Assembly (NCBI GenBank): GCA_963969495.1
Contig: OZ018324.1
Location: forward strand, 156,286,172 to 156,350,171
Length of the DNA stretch: 64,000 nt
Direction of reading: 5' to 3'
Source of the DNA: Ceratothoa steindachneri
Lineage: Eukaryota; Arthropoda; Malacostraca; Isopoda; Cymothoidae
Positions within the stretch are counted from its first letter, which is position 1. Each line of letters begins with the position of its first letter. Below the pieces are notes generated by a model that saw nothing but the letters and a program-made list of their open reading frames with translations, was not told the DNA's origin and did no database searches. Below are positions 54,659-64,000 of the stretch, piece after piece. Made by a program: the position numbers and the translations under genes.

Positions 54659-55195
54659 TTGGCTTTCTCCACCGATGACCTCCGCACACACCTCAGACAG
54701 AAGTATGGGGAGGTTGTCATCAGGGACTTCTACTACAACCGAGCAAAACAATGGGCGGTAATTATACTGTCTGATGAACAAAACAAAACACTGCTGCTAG
54801 ACCAAGGCATCAAGTTCTGCAGCACACTAACATATCATCATAACATCGAGCCACAGCTGAACATAAAAGCCTCACAGTACCATCGGTGTTACAAAACCAG
54901 ACACGAGACACGAAACTGCCAAGCAGACCTGGCCTGCTCAAGGTGGAGTGGAGTGGGACACCACTACACCACCTACACAGCCACCTTACCCCTCTGCACA
55001 AACTGCGGCGGCGAACATGTAGCCGTCAACCCTAAATGCCCTTACCTATGTAAGGCCCGCTCTGACGCCGTATCGGCAATACGGCATCCACAACCCACTA
55101 ACACAACCACACAATCCGCCCCCGCCCCTCCTCCCCTCATAAGAACACTCGCTGCTGCTGCCGGCGAAACGCTGTCCACACCACCCCCTGTCTAG
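54659..55195 (+). pseudogene. J2 ORF1: gag-like zinc-knuckle protein
   Basis: 178 open codons: MAFSTDDLRTHLRQKYGEVV, then a knuckle region CYKTRHETRNC (one Cys short), CSRWSGVGHHYTTYTA and CTNCGGEHVAVNPKC, then a Pro/Thr-rich tail. The second motif has lost its inner Cys (C-S-R-W). Similar in plan to Jockey ORF1. Confidence 0.65.
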
Positions 55196-55519
55196 CCCAG
55201 ATACACCCTACCCCAGCAGCAACTCAGACTCACCCACGTGTTCCGACACCCACCCCCACCAAAACACCGTAAAACCAGAGACCATACCCCATACCCCACA
55301 CCACACACCCAAAGCTACACCTGACTGCCTTGCTTTCAACGGTAGAAAAGGACATGTCGAGGGGCGACGCCCGACTATACCAAACATACTAAATACACTG
55401 TTTGCCTCACACGGTCTAGAACTGATCACCTTCCCCGATAAGGTGTTCACTCTAATCGACGTGTATACACACAGGAGACCCACACTCCTGACCCCGGTGG
55501 AAACGAACACCTTCCCCCC

Positions 55520-56200
55520 TGGACCTACCGCTCTGTCACACCCCTTTTTACCTTCACCACGCTCCTGCCTCCTCCCGCCCTTCTGTCCCTGCCCCTCTCG
55601 CCACTGTACCCTCCTTACCTACCCCTTTGCCCACTGCTCCTACCTCTCTTCCTACCGCCTCCTCTCCTCCCTCCACAGCTACCACTCCTTCCTCCTCTAT
55701 ACCACAAGCACTCCTCATTCGGCAGCCTCAACTCCCCCCTATTACCACCACCACCCCTCCTACCGCCCCCCCCTCTCACAGCCTCCAACCCCACTTATCA
55801 CAACCACAACCTCCTCCACCTCATCAACGCCCACCGCACCCTTCACAACACTCCGCATTAAACAAAAAACTCCCCCCCCCCCCGCCACACACAGCCACGC
55901 GTAAAGCCGATCAACCCACTCCCTGCTGAACCTTCCTCTACTCCTTCCATCCCTCCTCCATCGCCATCCCAACCTCCTCTCTCTCCCGACACCCTCCTCT
56001 CATAATCTGCACCTCCCCTACTATCTCTAGCCCCCCATCTACTAGCTCTACTCCCTCCTCCTCTGCTCCTAACTCCCCACTCCTAGACTCTACTCTCTCC
56101 AACCCTCCTTCCACGACCACCACTCACTCTTCCACTATCTCTAACCCTCCTTCCACAGAACAAACTTTCCCCTCTACCACGGCCTGACCACCCAATAACA
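55520..56200. repeat. Low-complexity C/T-rich tract within J2
   Basis: Dominated by ctcc, cctac and accac words with few G. Open frames on both strands here encode Pro/Ser/Thr or Gly/Val/Glu runs and are not genes in themselves; the plus-strand tract may be the low-complexity ORF1 linker. Confidence 0.7.
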
Positions 56201-56349
56201 CCACTAACAACCTCTCCACTCTCATTAAACCACAACTGACACGTGTGAAGGTACACGCTCCCCACGCCTCCTGGGAACTAACCAAGGAGACGGGAACGGT
56301 CCCGGCTAAGTCAGCCACACGCGTGCTCCGCCCACGTCAATAGGTCGCC

Positions 56350-57040
56350 TCAACATAATAAAATTAAACGTACGCAGTTGGCACGGTATTCGCCATACTG
56401 TTGCCAACTTGGTCCTAAACACACAAACACCTGTCATAATACTCTTGAACTTGACCAGTCTAAACCTTCCCAACAATAGACTCCACATTGCAGGCTACCA
56501 CATATATCTAACTCCAAAGCGCTGCACCTAGGATCAGCGATCCTAATAAAGCGCTCTATGCACCACTCCCTCATTCGAAGGCGCGATGAATCTTTTGTAG
56601 CCTGCAAGGTACAGACAAGCTCCGGCTCCATCCTAGTGGCCACGCACTACAGACCACCACTCCTACAATTAAACATATAAGTCCCACTCCGGGCCCTATC
56701 AAACCAAAACCTACCTATCTTCTTTGCGAGGAACATCAACACTTTCCACCCAACACTCCTTTTTAATACCACGAATGATGCAGGAAGGTACATGGCTGGT
56801 GCCCTAGCGCGTTATCGCTGCGAGCACATCAGCCCCGCCTTCCCCACATTCTTCAGTACTCGCGAAGGAATCACGTCTCCGGACGTGGTCTTCCGCAACG
56901 ACCATGCTACACGCTTTTACACTCACATCTCACCGGGTCCTCACGTATTCTCTGACCACATATCGATATGCCTTATCATATCTACATCTCCCATACCCAT
57001 ACCCACACCACCTCTCTTCGACTTCAAAAACACGAACTAG
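56350..57040 (+). pseudogene. J2 ORF2: endonuclease remnants
   Basis: VRSWHGIRHTVANLVLNTQTPVI near 56370, an ATHYRPPLLQLNI-like segment near 56635 and FSDHISICLII near 56955 correspond to the start, middle and SDH motifs of LINE endonucleases. Frames differ between them. Confidence 0.6.
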
Positions 57041-57399
57041 GAAGAGTTCAACAGACACATAACAGAAAACACGCCACAAAACCTCGACCTGGACCACACT
57101 AATCCAGATTTTTAGACGACCACTGGTGCTTAATCTTGAACACTATAACCTCAGCACGTGACCTACACACACCACACAAAACCTACACATGTATAAACAC
57201 TTTACATATTCTATACACACTCAAAGACTCATCACACAGTACAACAATCACTACACCAGAAGCCCACGACAACACAACATCACTAACCTACGTGCCCGCC
57301 TCCTACAGTGCGTGCAACTAGATAGGAACCGACAGTGGTGAGACGTCGTCCGCATCGCAGACAGACGACACTCGTTACACGGACCCCTCCTTCTTCTGG

Positions 57400-58420
57400 C
57401 GGCGCGTAAAAAGGATGCGAGGCTCCGATCCACTCAAACCCATCACCCTCCAAGTAAATAACCAGACACTCACAGATACCAACGTCAGCCTCGACGTATT
57501 TAGGTCCCACTGGGACACAGTACACACACACAACCCACCCAAACCACACGCGCAAGAGCACTTCCGGGAAGTCCAGGAGTGGTGTCGGCCCACGCTCACA
57601 AGCTAAGCCCCCCCCTCCCTGATACGAATGGAGCCGCTTCACAACACATATACACTGACCACTCCCATCACCGTCCAGCCGCATTAATACACAACCTCCC
57701 CGCAAATATATACCCTACACTTACACACCTATTTAACGCCCACTACCATCAGGCCACTTCCCCAAAATATTCAAAGTCTCTCGCAACATACTTCTACATA
57801 AAATGAACAAAGACCCCAAACACTCAAACAATTACAGGCCTATTGCTCTATTAGAGCACCTAGGCAAAATACTCGAACTTATGATCAACTGCCGCCTACG
57901 GGAATATCTGGAAGAGAGGGACTGGTTCTCCCCTCAACAATATAGGTTCAGGAGGGGCCGATCTACTCAGGTGGCTGTGACCATCGTTCATGACAGAATA
58001 CAAAAAAAAAACCGCCAGGTACGACAAAAGACACTCTCCATCAGCAAGGACCTGGAGAAGGCCTTTGATTAGGTGTGACACGAGGGACTCCGTTTGAAAC
58101 TCGCCAACAATACGGAGTTACCTCTCTGCACCAGAAGGCTTCCCCCGCATTACCTCACTGAACGGAGATGACACATAAAATACAACAATCACTATCACAA
58201 CCTTTCACACCACGCTCAGGCGTTCCCCAAGGAAGCGTACTGGCACCCACACTTTACATCATGTACACAAACGACACCCTACGCCCCCACCCGAAAACTG
58301 TTGTCACACCTACACAGTGTCCTATGCCGATGACGAGACCATTCTCGTCAGCGACCGCGGGTCCATCATATCATTCATCCATCATATTCATCCAGGCAGA
58401 TATATCGACTGCGCTAAGGA
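57400..58420 (+). pseudogene. J2 ORF2: reverse transcriptase remnants
   Basis: FFWRRVKRMRG near 57390, then NNYRPIALLEHLGKILELMI, FRRGRSTQVAVTIVHD and KDLEKAFD (57825-58072), SGVPQGSVLAPTLYIMYTND (58215-58275) and YADDETILV (58324-58350). The Y-A-D-D box is intact but frame shifts lie between blocks. Confidence 0.72.
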
Positions 58421-58546
58421 TTGTGTGGACGGGGGGATTATTCTCATTTTCCATTTCAAAAATTTAACATACTTTTATCCCAGGCAAATCAATAGGTACA
58501 AAGAAGATAAAACACAAAGAACAAGGAGGCTCTAACAAGTAACAAA

Positions 58547-59410
58547 TTGGCACTAAGGAGTATCTACCCTGATATTGGGGTCATACTCCTTACACTAAAA
58601 TACCAGCACAACGGTTATGTGGCGCTATGCGACACAGAAAAGGACCTAGATCGCCTGAGTGAAAACGCAGCAAATAAATTGGAAAATATCGGACTCGCCC
58701 CTCGGACCCCTCCGGAGGTACAAACGAAAAGATCAGTGATCTGCAGACGACTCGACCCCTGGGTCGGTGAGCACACTCCAAAACAAATCAAGGAAGAACT
58801 CGAAAAATAACAGGATTGGGCAAAGATCGAAGATATAATCAAATTTAAAAACCAAAATGGAGAAGAGCACAACCATGTCTTCAAAGTAGTATTTAGATTT
58901 ACAGAAATGTCCAAAAAAGCCTCGGAACAGGGACTGCTTGCCTTCTATACTAAAATCTCACCCGATCAAATCGAGAGGGAGATATTTGCCTCCGCGCAAG
59001 TATGCTTAACATTCTACGCCCTTGACAAACATCCGACCAAAAACTGCAATTACAAAGGGATTGCATGCTCCGAATGCGCAAGCCAAGACCACAGATGGGA
59101 CCAATGCAGGATCACGGTAAAGAAATGCTTAAACTGTGGAAATGCCCACAAACACTGGCTATGTCTTGCCCAACTAAAACTAATCACTGAAAAAATCGTT
59201 GAAGCGGACAGAATTCACACCCCAATAATAGAATACAGAACCCTATCTGCTCCTAGATGGCACCACGAAATACAGGAAGAGATGAAAGAATTTCAGAATT
59301 CAACAAAAGAAATTACAGAAATGGGTACTAATATGGAGAGGTACAGAAGGCTAATCATAGTCAGAAGGCAGATAGATACTCTAATTAAAGAAAACTCAAA
59401 TCAAGTTTGA
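58547..59410 (+). pseudogene. J3 ORF1 joined in frame to ORF2 linker
   Basis: After a stop at 58808 the frame 58907-59410 reads through SKKASEQGLLAFYTKISPDQ, the knuckles CSECASQDHRWDQC and CLNCGNAHKHWLC, then directly VEADRIHTPIIEYRTLSAPRW, which is the ORF2 linker seen in J1 as ADRECIPKTEYKTPPQPRW. The joint is at about 59172. Confidence 0.72.
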
Positions 59411-59449
59411 AACAATAATAAGCAAAATGGATGTCGAAACAGATCCGAC

Positions 59450-60620
59450 AAAATTCTGGAGAGATTACAGAAAACTATGGGGATCATAACCAAAAGAAAA
59501 TATAAAACTGAAAAACAGGACCAGGAAGTGCAAAAAAACGAAGAACTCCGAGAGCACTTACAAAACCACTGGAAACAAATATTCTAGATATCACCAGAGA
59601 AGAACAAAGAATATGTCATGGTGCACGAAGAGCGCACTGCACCATACACATACATCGACGAGGAGAAACGCCACCCATTGGGGGAGGAAATGCCCTTCTC
59701 AATAGCTGAATACCAAACAGTCATAAAATCATTAAAAAAAAAGCACCAGGTAAAAGCGGCATAACAAAGGCACATCTAATAAATGCTCCTGAAAATGTGC
59801 ACGAATCAATAGTGAAGATGCGTGCCTTAATATTGGGTATTTTTCCAAACCTTTAAAATGGCAAACATTATCTTCCTACCGAAGCCGGGAAAACCAAAAC
59901 ACCAAGTCGGAAGCTACCACCCGATCTCGCTGTTGGAATTTCTGGGTAAAGTCCTAGAAAAACTCTTAAACCACAGGTTAATTAAATACCTTACTGAAAA
60001 TAACCTGTAAGACCGACAACAACACGGATTCAGGAGCAAGCGAGGAACGGATACCGCGCTGGCGATTATAACAGAGAAAATTGCCACAGAAACAGCGCAA
60101 GGCAACATAGTAGATATATTACTCCGTGATGTTGCTAAAGCCTTCGACAAGGTGTGGTTGCCCGGCTTAAAAGCCAAGATCTGCAGCTTTAACCTGCAAA
60201 TAAATGTTTTACAAAACATTATGCAACTACCTGGATGAAAGGAAAGCCGTACTTCAAATAAACGGCCAAACAGGTGACCATATTTACCTACCTGAAAATG
60301 GGTGTCGCCCAAGGAGGATACCTCTGTCCGACGCCTTACACTGTTTACACCAGGATCCTTTCACAACCAACTCAAGAATGTGCGATGTACATCCAACTGG
60401 CGGATGACATCACACAAATAATCACCAGTGACAGGAAGAACCCCCGAGACGTAGCTCAAAGAACAGCGAGGGAGATAAAAAAAAACATCAATGACTACGA
60501 ACGAAGAAACAAAATAAAAATAAACAAAGAAAAATTCAAAATAATACCCGTAAACAGATGGAAAACAACTGCAGTAAGAGTCGAAGCAGAAGCATATCCA
60601 TATTCCACGAAATGACGCGT
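59450..60620 (+). pseudogene. J3 reverse transcriptase, broken
   Basis: Visible motifs: IIFLPKPGKPKHQVGSYHPI, LLEFLGKVLEKLLNHRL, QQHGFRSKRGTDTALAIITE, DVAKAFDKVWLPGLKAKI, GVAQGGYLCPTPYTVYT and LADDITQII (normally YADDITQ). Stops and shifts occur at about 60010 and 60200-60280. The first palm residue is Leu rather than an aromatic. Confidence 0.75.
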
Positions 60621-61240
60621 ACTCGATCTAAAGTTAACAAAAGCAGGGTACAGCGGACACATAACACAGAAGATTAACGAAACAAAAATGACCATGTCGA
60701 CGCTGTACAGATTCATAAACTTAAGTAATAAAACAAAAGAAAATTATACATGGCCCTAGTTCTTCCCAAGCTCCTTTACCCAATAGTACCGATGAATACA
60801 GTAAATAATACACAATTAAAATAGGTCCAACGCATTCAAAATCAAGCCAGAAGGTTCATCACTAACACAAAAAGACAGGACGGCATAACATCGGAGGAAC
60901 TCCATCGAAGATCTGCTCTGGAACCCTTAAATTAGAATCACATCAAAAAGAAAAATAAAAACAAAAAGGAAAGCGTTAGCCAGGCAATCTGGTACAAACC
61001 ATTATCATCCTCATCTCATCGTTCATCCAACACTCATTCTTATCCCACCAACACATACTCTTTACACAATATTTTCTATTTATCTTACCATTCTCTCCAC
61101 ATTTTAACTTTATACTATCTTGAATCTTGTAAAAGATAGTCAGAAGTAGTCAGAAAAAGTTATTATTATTCAAGAAAAAAAGTTGTCATTACTGTTCGTC
61201 ATTTGGAAGCTTATTCCAGCTATTTACCCAGGAATAAAGA

Positions 61241-61283
61241 ATCTATCTATCTATCTATCTATCTATCTATATATATATATATA
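61241..61283. repeat. (ATCT)n and (AT)n microsatellite
   Basis: About seven ATCT units run into an AT run. It may mark the 3' tail of J3. Confidence 0.9.
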
Positions 61284-61322
61284 GGAAAAAACACAAAGTG
61301 GCACGTGAGGAAAGCAATAATA

Positions 61323-62240
61323 CAAGGGGCGGTCAATAAGTTTTGCAATTTGGATATAAGGAAAAGTGTTTTATTATTTTTCAATATAACTACCCTCGAA
61401 TTGAATGCACTAGCGCCACTTGTCCCTGAGGCTTCGAATTCCCGACAACCAGAAATCTCCTGACTGCTGTTCAATCTACTCCTGGACGGTGAGCTGGACA
61501 TCTTCATCCTCCCCAAACCGGCGTCCACGCAGTCTAGCCTTGAGCTGGCAGAATAAAAAGTAGTCGCTAGGGGCCAGATCTGGACTGTAGGGGGATGGTT
61601 GAGCTCCTCGAATCCGCACTCGCGCAGGGCAGCTTGTGCAACTCTCGTTTTGTGGACTTTGACGACGTTGAAGTCGATCATGGGGCGTGAGGTTTCTAGG
61701 GACTCAACGAGCAGGGACCTTGGTCATGGCCAAATTGTCGTGGATGATGTTGATTACACTTCCATGTGATATTCCAAGTTCTCGCTCGATTTCTTTGATC
61801 TTCACCCGTCGATTTTCGAGGATCATCCTCTCCACACGGGCTACATTGTCCTCGTTGGTCACATCTGACGGGCGTCCTGGACGGGGCTCATCTTCAAGGG
61901 ACTCACGACCATGGCGGAACTCTCTATTCCAGCGAGCAATGGTTACATAGGTAGGGGCAGTGTCGGTGTACACTGCAACCATGCATTCATGGATCTCTTT
62001 TGCATTCTTGCCTTCCTTGGTCAAAAACTTGATCACTGCCCGGTGCTCAACCTTCTCCATTGTTGAAAAATTTGTGACTGACGATCTACGATCAGCTACT
62101 GCTTCTTAAATAGACGAGGCAGGAGCGTGTGGCTGCAGGTCCTGACTTGTCATAACTTGTCCTAACACCCCCACAAACAGCCATCCCCCCTTCCTCTGTT
62201 TTGCCTTACCGATTCGCAAAACTTATTGACCGCCCCTCGT
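61323..62240 (-). mobile_element. mariner transposon, internally deleted, 918 bp
   Basis: Ends caaggggcggtcaataag (61323) and, inverted, cgaggggcggtcaataag (62240) form ~28-bp inverted repeats with about three differences, flanked by TA on both sides (61321-61322, 62241-62242). The minus strand encodes the two ends of a mariner transposase without the middle. Full mariners are about 1.3 kb. Confidence 0.88.
61390..62060 (-). pseudogene. mariner transposase, middle deleted
   Basis: The N-terminal DNA-binding part is intact (62060-61704): EHRAVIKFLTKEGKNAKEIH, ARWNREFRHGRESLEDEP, PGRPSDVT and ELGISHGSVINIIHD, the paired helix-turn-helix region. TGA then replaces a Trp codon, and about ten codons later the sequence jumps (near 61657) to VAQAALRECGFEEL and PYSPDLAPSDYFLF, which holds the last catalytic Asp. 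The region with the first two catalytic Asp residues is missing. Two more stops follow near the C-terminus. Confidence 0.85.
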
Positions 62241-62242
62241 AT

Positions 62243-62778
62243 GAAAATTAACCCACAGGAAAATGAAAAGATGAATCCAAGCACTTTCGAACTATATTTG
62301 CAAGTTCATTTTCAAGGAATAGCATGAAAATGGAGAAGACAACCTTATATAGAGTACAAAGATACTAAGGGAACGCCCATCACATAGTACAAACCAATGG
62401 AAAAACACAAAAACAAGACAGAGAAATAACAATAAAAAGATCATTAGGCAACTAATAACGGACATATGCGTCCCCAAAACGATATACAAACAACAACGAC
62501 GTGTATAGGAATGGAAATGGTGGGTGAAAAAAACAAAAACATTTTAAAGGATTATCATTAGAACAAAAACATTTAGGGCTAAGAGTTAATCCACGATCAC
62601 AGCAGAGACACGTGGTGGGAAAGGCAATGCGAATGTATTACACTAATAAAGAGTGACAAAAGGCTACATTAAGTTATTTCATTTAGTACAAGTTTTTTTA
62701 AAACAGGGTCGAGTTTAAATAAGCCAGGGGAAATATTTATATTAGGTAGGATCCTAATTAATGAACACTCGAGAATAT
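62243..62778. other. Possible Penelope-like flank, otherwise unassigned
   Basis: The text acaggaaaatgaa...aagcactttcg next to the mariner resembles sequence I associate with termini of Penelope-like elements, but this is from memory only. No coding region was seen. Confidence 0.3.
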
Positions 62779-62988
62779 TTATTTTTTTGTGAAATCAGCG
62801 GAATGATAAAGGAATTTTTGAGAGTTCCAGTCAATGGGGTGGTTATTTTCGGATAAATGCAAAAATAAAGCGCTGATTATTTCAACTCTTCTAATATTAT
62901 ACTTATGTTGGTAAATTCTAGTAGATAAAGATTTACCAGTTTTGCTGAAGTAAGGTAATTCATATAAAACAGACGAAAGAACAATCAA
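62779..62988 (-). pseudogene. Penelope-like GIY-YIG fragment P2
   Basis: Minus-strand VLYELPYFSKTGKSLSTRIYQHKYNIRR... continues to ALFLHLSENNHPIDW. The K-T-G-K-S-L-x-x-R...H-K-x-x-I pattern with N-H-x-I-D-W fits the C-terminal endonuclease of Penelope-like elements. The stretch between V-Y and the T-G-K motif is shortened. Confidence 0.62.
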
Positions 62989-63109
62989 AAATATTATACA
63001 CTAAAATACAAAATGCATGAATTCGGAAGAAAAGTTACAAGTTATAATATTTTACAAAACCAAGAACTTAGTAATCACCTCATTAGCAATGACAAGCACA
63101 ACAAAAGAA

Positions 63110-64000
63110 ATAAAAGCAAATGCCAGACGCCCCATGCTCTAGGTGCAGCGAACCAGATAACAATTGGAAGAACTGCCAGAGCCCTCGCGAGAAGTGCGCG
63201 AACTGCGGGCAAGGCCACCGATCTATGGCAATGGCCTGCCCCATTAAAAAAAAATTGATCAGGAGGAAGCAACAACAAAGTAAAGAAGAGGCAACCAAGA
63301 AAGCCAACACAACGTACGCTCAGGTCGCAAAGGCAGCTTACTCCGAGACAGAGAGTAAGACAACTTACCTCAAAATCCAAAATGAAGAATCCACAAAAAT
63401 TTTGACGTGCGTCTCGTATGCCCACGTCTGAAATCTAACGCAGCCTGAGACATTCGCAAAAGATTTAAACCAAATGCTCGCCAAAAACGGCATGAACCAG
63501 ATGTAGTTCCCGGACGATCCCTCATCAGGAAATGTCCTCTATCTACAAATGATCCCAAAACAGACTCAGGAAGAGAAACAAACAAGAGGAGAAACCTAAT
63601 GAGCAGAACAAGAGATCCGATCGATAATAGAAGAAAGAAAGGAAAGGGAGGCTGCGGCCAGATCGCCAAATACGCCCAACCAAGTAAAAAAAACCTAAAG
63701 AAGAATGAAGAAACGGAAAACTCGGATTCCACAGACACCTCAGACTCTTCGGTCTCAGAGGTCATGCCCAAAGATGGACAGCGGGGAAAAGAAAACGGGA
63801 GGCCAAAAGACGTCTAGATTCTGACGAGATTAACCTCTCAATTTACGCATCTAAGCAGTTTCCCTTCCCAAAAGACTGAGATTCCAACAAAATATTTGTC
63901 GGTATCAAAAAGAAGTACTACAAGTGGGAATACGATGCCCAGTGCGGAGAGGAAATAGTCGAGGAGGCCCTCTTCAATCATAATGTTAAACTCTACAGAT
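63110..64000 (+). mobile_element. Jockey-type LINE J4, ORF1 part, runs off the window
   Basis: Starts abruptly inside ORF1 with the knuckle pair CSRCSEPDNNWKNC and CANCGQGHRSMAMAC, followed by NTTYAQVAKAAYSETESK. J1 reads NTTYAQTAKVALSEVDTN at the same place, so this is the same family. A Ser/Lys-rich part (63599-63817) and a stretch equivalent to INLKIYACDQFPF of J1 follow near 63830-63870. Stops lie near 63430 and 63505. ORF2 would lie beyond the window. Confidence 0.75.

Larger units (their letters stand above)
54610..58510 (+). mobile_element. Jockey-like LINE J2, plus strand, decayed
   Basis: ORF1 with knuckles, a long C-rich linker, endonuclease remnants and RT fragments lie in order on the plus strand. 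Composition (high C, low G) differs strongly from J1 and J3, suggesting a different family. It is cut by J3 at about 58510-58540. Confidence 0.68.
58540..61240 (+). mobile_element. Jockey-type LINE J3, plus strand, endonuclease deleted
   Basis: ORF1 (58547-59172) runs in frame into the linker just before RT, so the rest of ORF1 and the endonuclease are missing. RT spans about 59450-60620. The 3' region ends near 61240 with ggaataaagaatctatctatc, where an AATAAA is followed by an (ATCT)n tract. Related to J1 and J4 by its ORF1 (CRRLDPWVGEHTPKQIKEE). Confidence 0.72.

Noticed and set aside
55443..56318. Several open frames on both strands in the C/T-rich tract
   Set aside because: Low-complexity composition keeps all frames open; no conserved residues were seen.

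Overview
The window reads as nuclear DNA of an invertebrate animal, most likely an arthropod and possibly a decapod crustacean. That placing rests only on the mix of mobile elements (RNase H-bearing I-type LINEs, Jockey LINEs, Gypsy, Penelope-like, mariner and hAT elements, with many short tandem repeats) and on intron-rich host sequence, so it is a loose inference. There is no bacterial or organelle gene organisation and no CRISPR array. Nearly all of the window is repeat-derived; one host gene is visible.

Host gene. Four plus-strand exons (7048-7226, 17424-17541, 24768-24957, 34812-34959) join in phase, with AG/GT borders, into the last ~210 residues of a steryl-sulfatase/arylsulfatase-type enzyme ending at a TAA. 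Its three complete introns are about 10.2, 7.2 and 9.9 kb and are filled with retroelements. The catalytic N-terminal half lies upstream of the window or was not found.

Layout. 1-5621: nearly full-length but decayed LINE 'element A' (gag-like ORF1, endonuclease, RT, RNase H, C-terminal zinc finger). 8815-16565: three more element A copies (A2-A4), lying with dispersed repeats in introns 1 of the sulfatase. 17680-18200: a dispersed repeat and a tRNA-derived SINE head. 18851-24368: 'element B' copy 1, a second RNase H-bearing LINE. 26020-34465: a four-level nest, with element A copy 5 split by a hAT-type non-autonomous transposon, itself split by element B copy 2, itself split by element A copy 6; each of the three later insertions has a target-site duplication. 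35781-40455: 22-bp minisatellites, a tRNA-like sequence, Gypsy copy G3 and fragments. 40456-44745: a minus-strand Jockey LINE (J1) interrupted by a 724-bp element with 148-bp terminal inverted repeats that carry tRNA-like Pol III boxes. 45958-53600: Gypsy copy G1 (minus strand, with primer binding site, polypurine tract and one long LTR) lying inside Gypsy copy G2 (plus strand). 54072-64000: Penelope-like GIY-YIG remnants, Jockey-type copies J2, J3 and J4, and an internally deleted mariner with both inverted repeats.

The reverse transcriptases seen are broken by stops, frameshifts or lost catalytic residues, so the elements look dead in place. The best-supported candidates for something new are the 724-bp long-inverted-repeat element with inward-facing tRNA-like promoters, the ordered four-level nest inside a sulfatase intron, and two element B copies that share the same frameshifts although one shows its own independent insertion.
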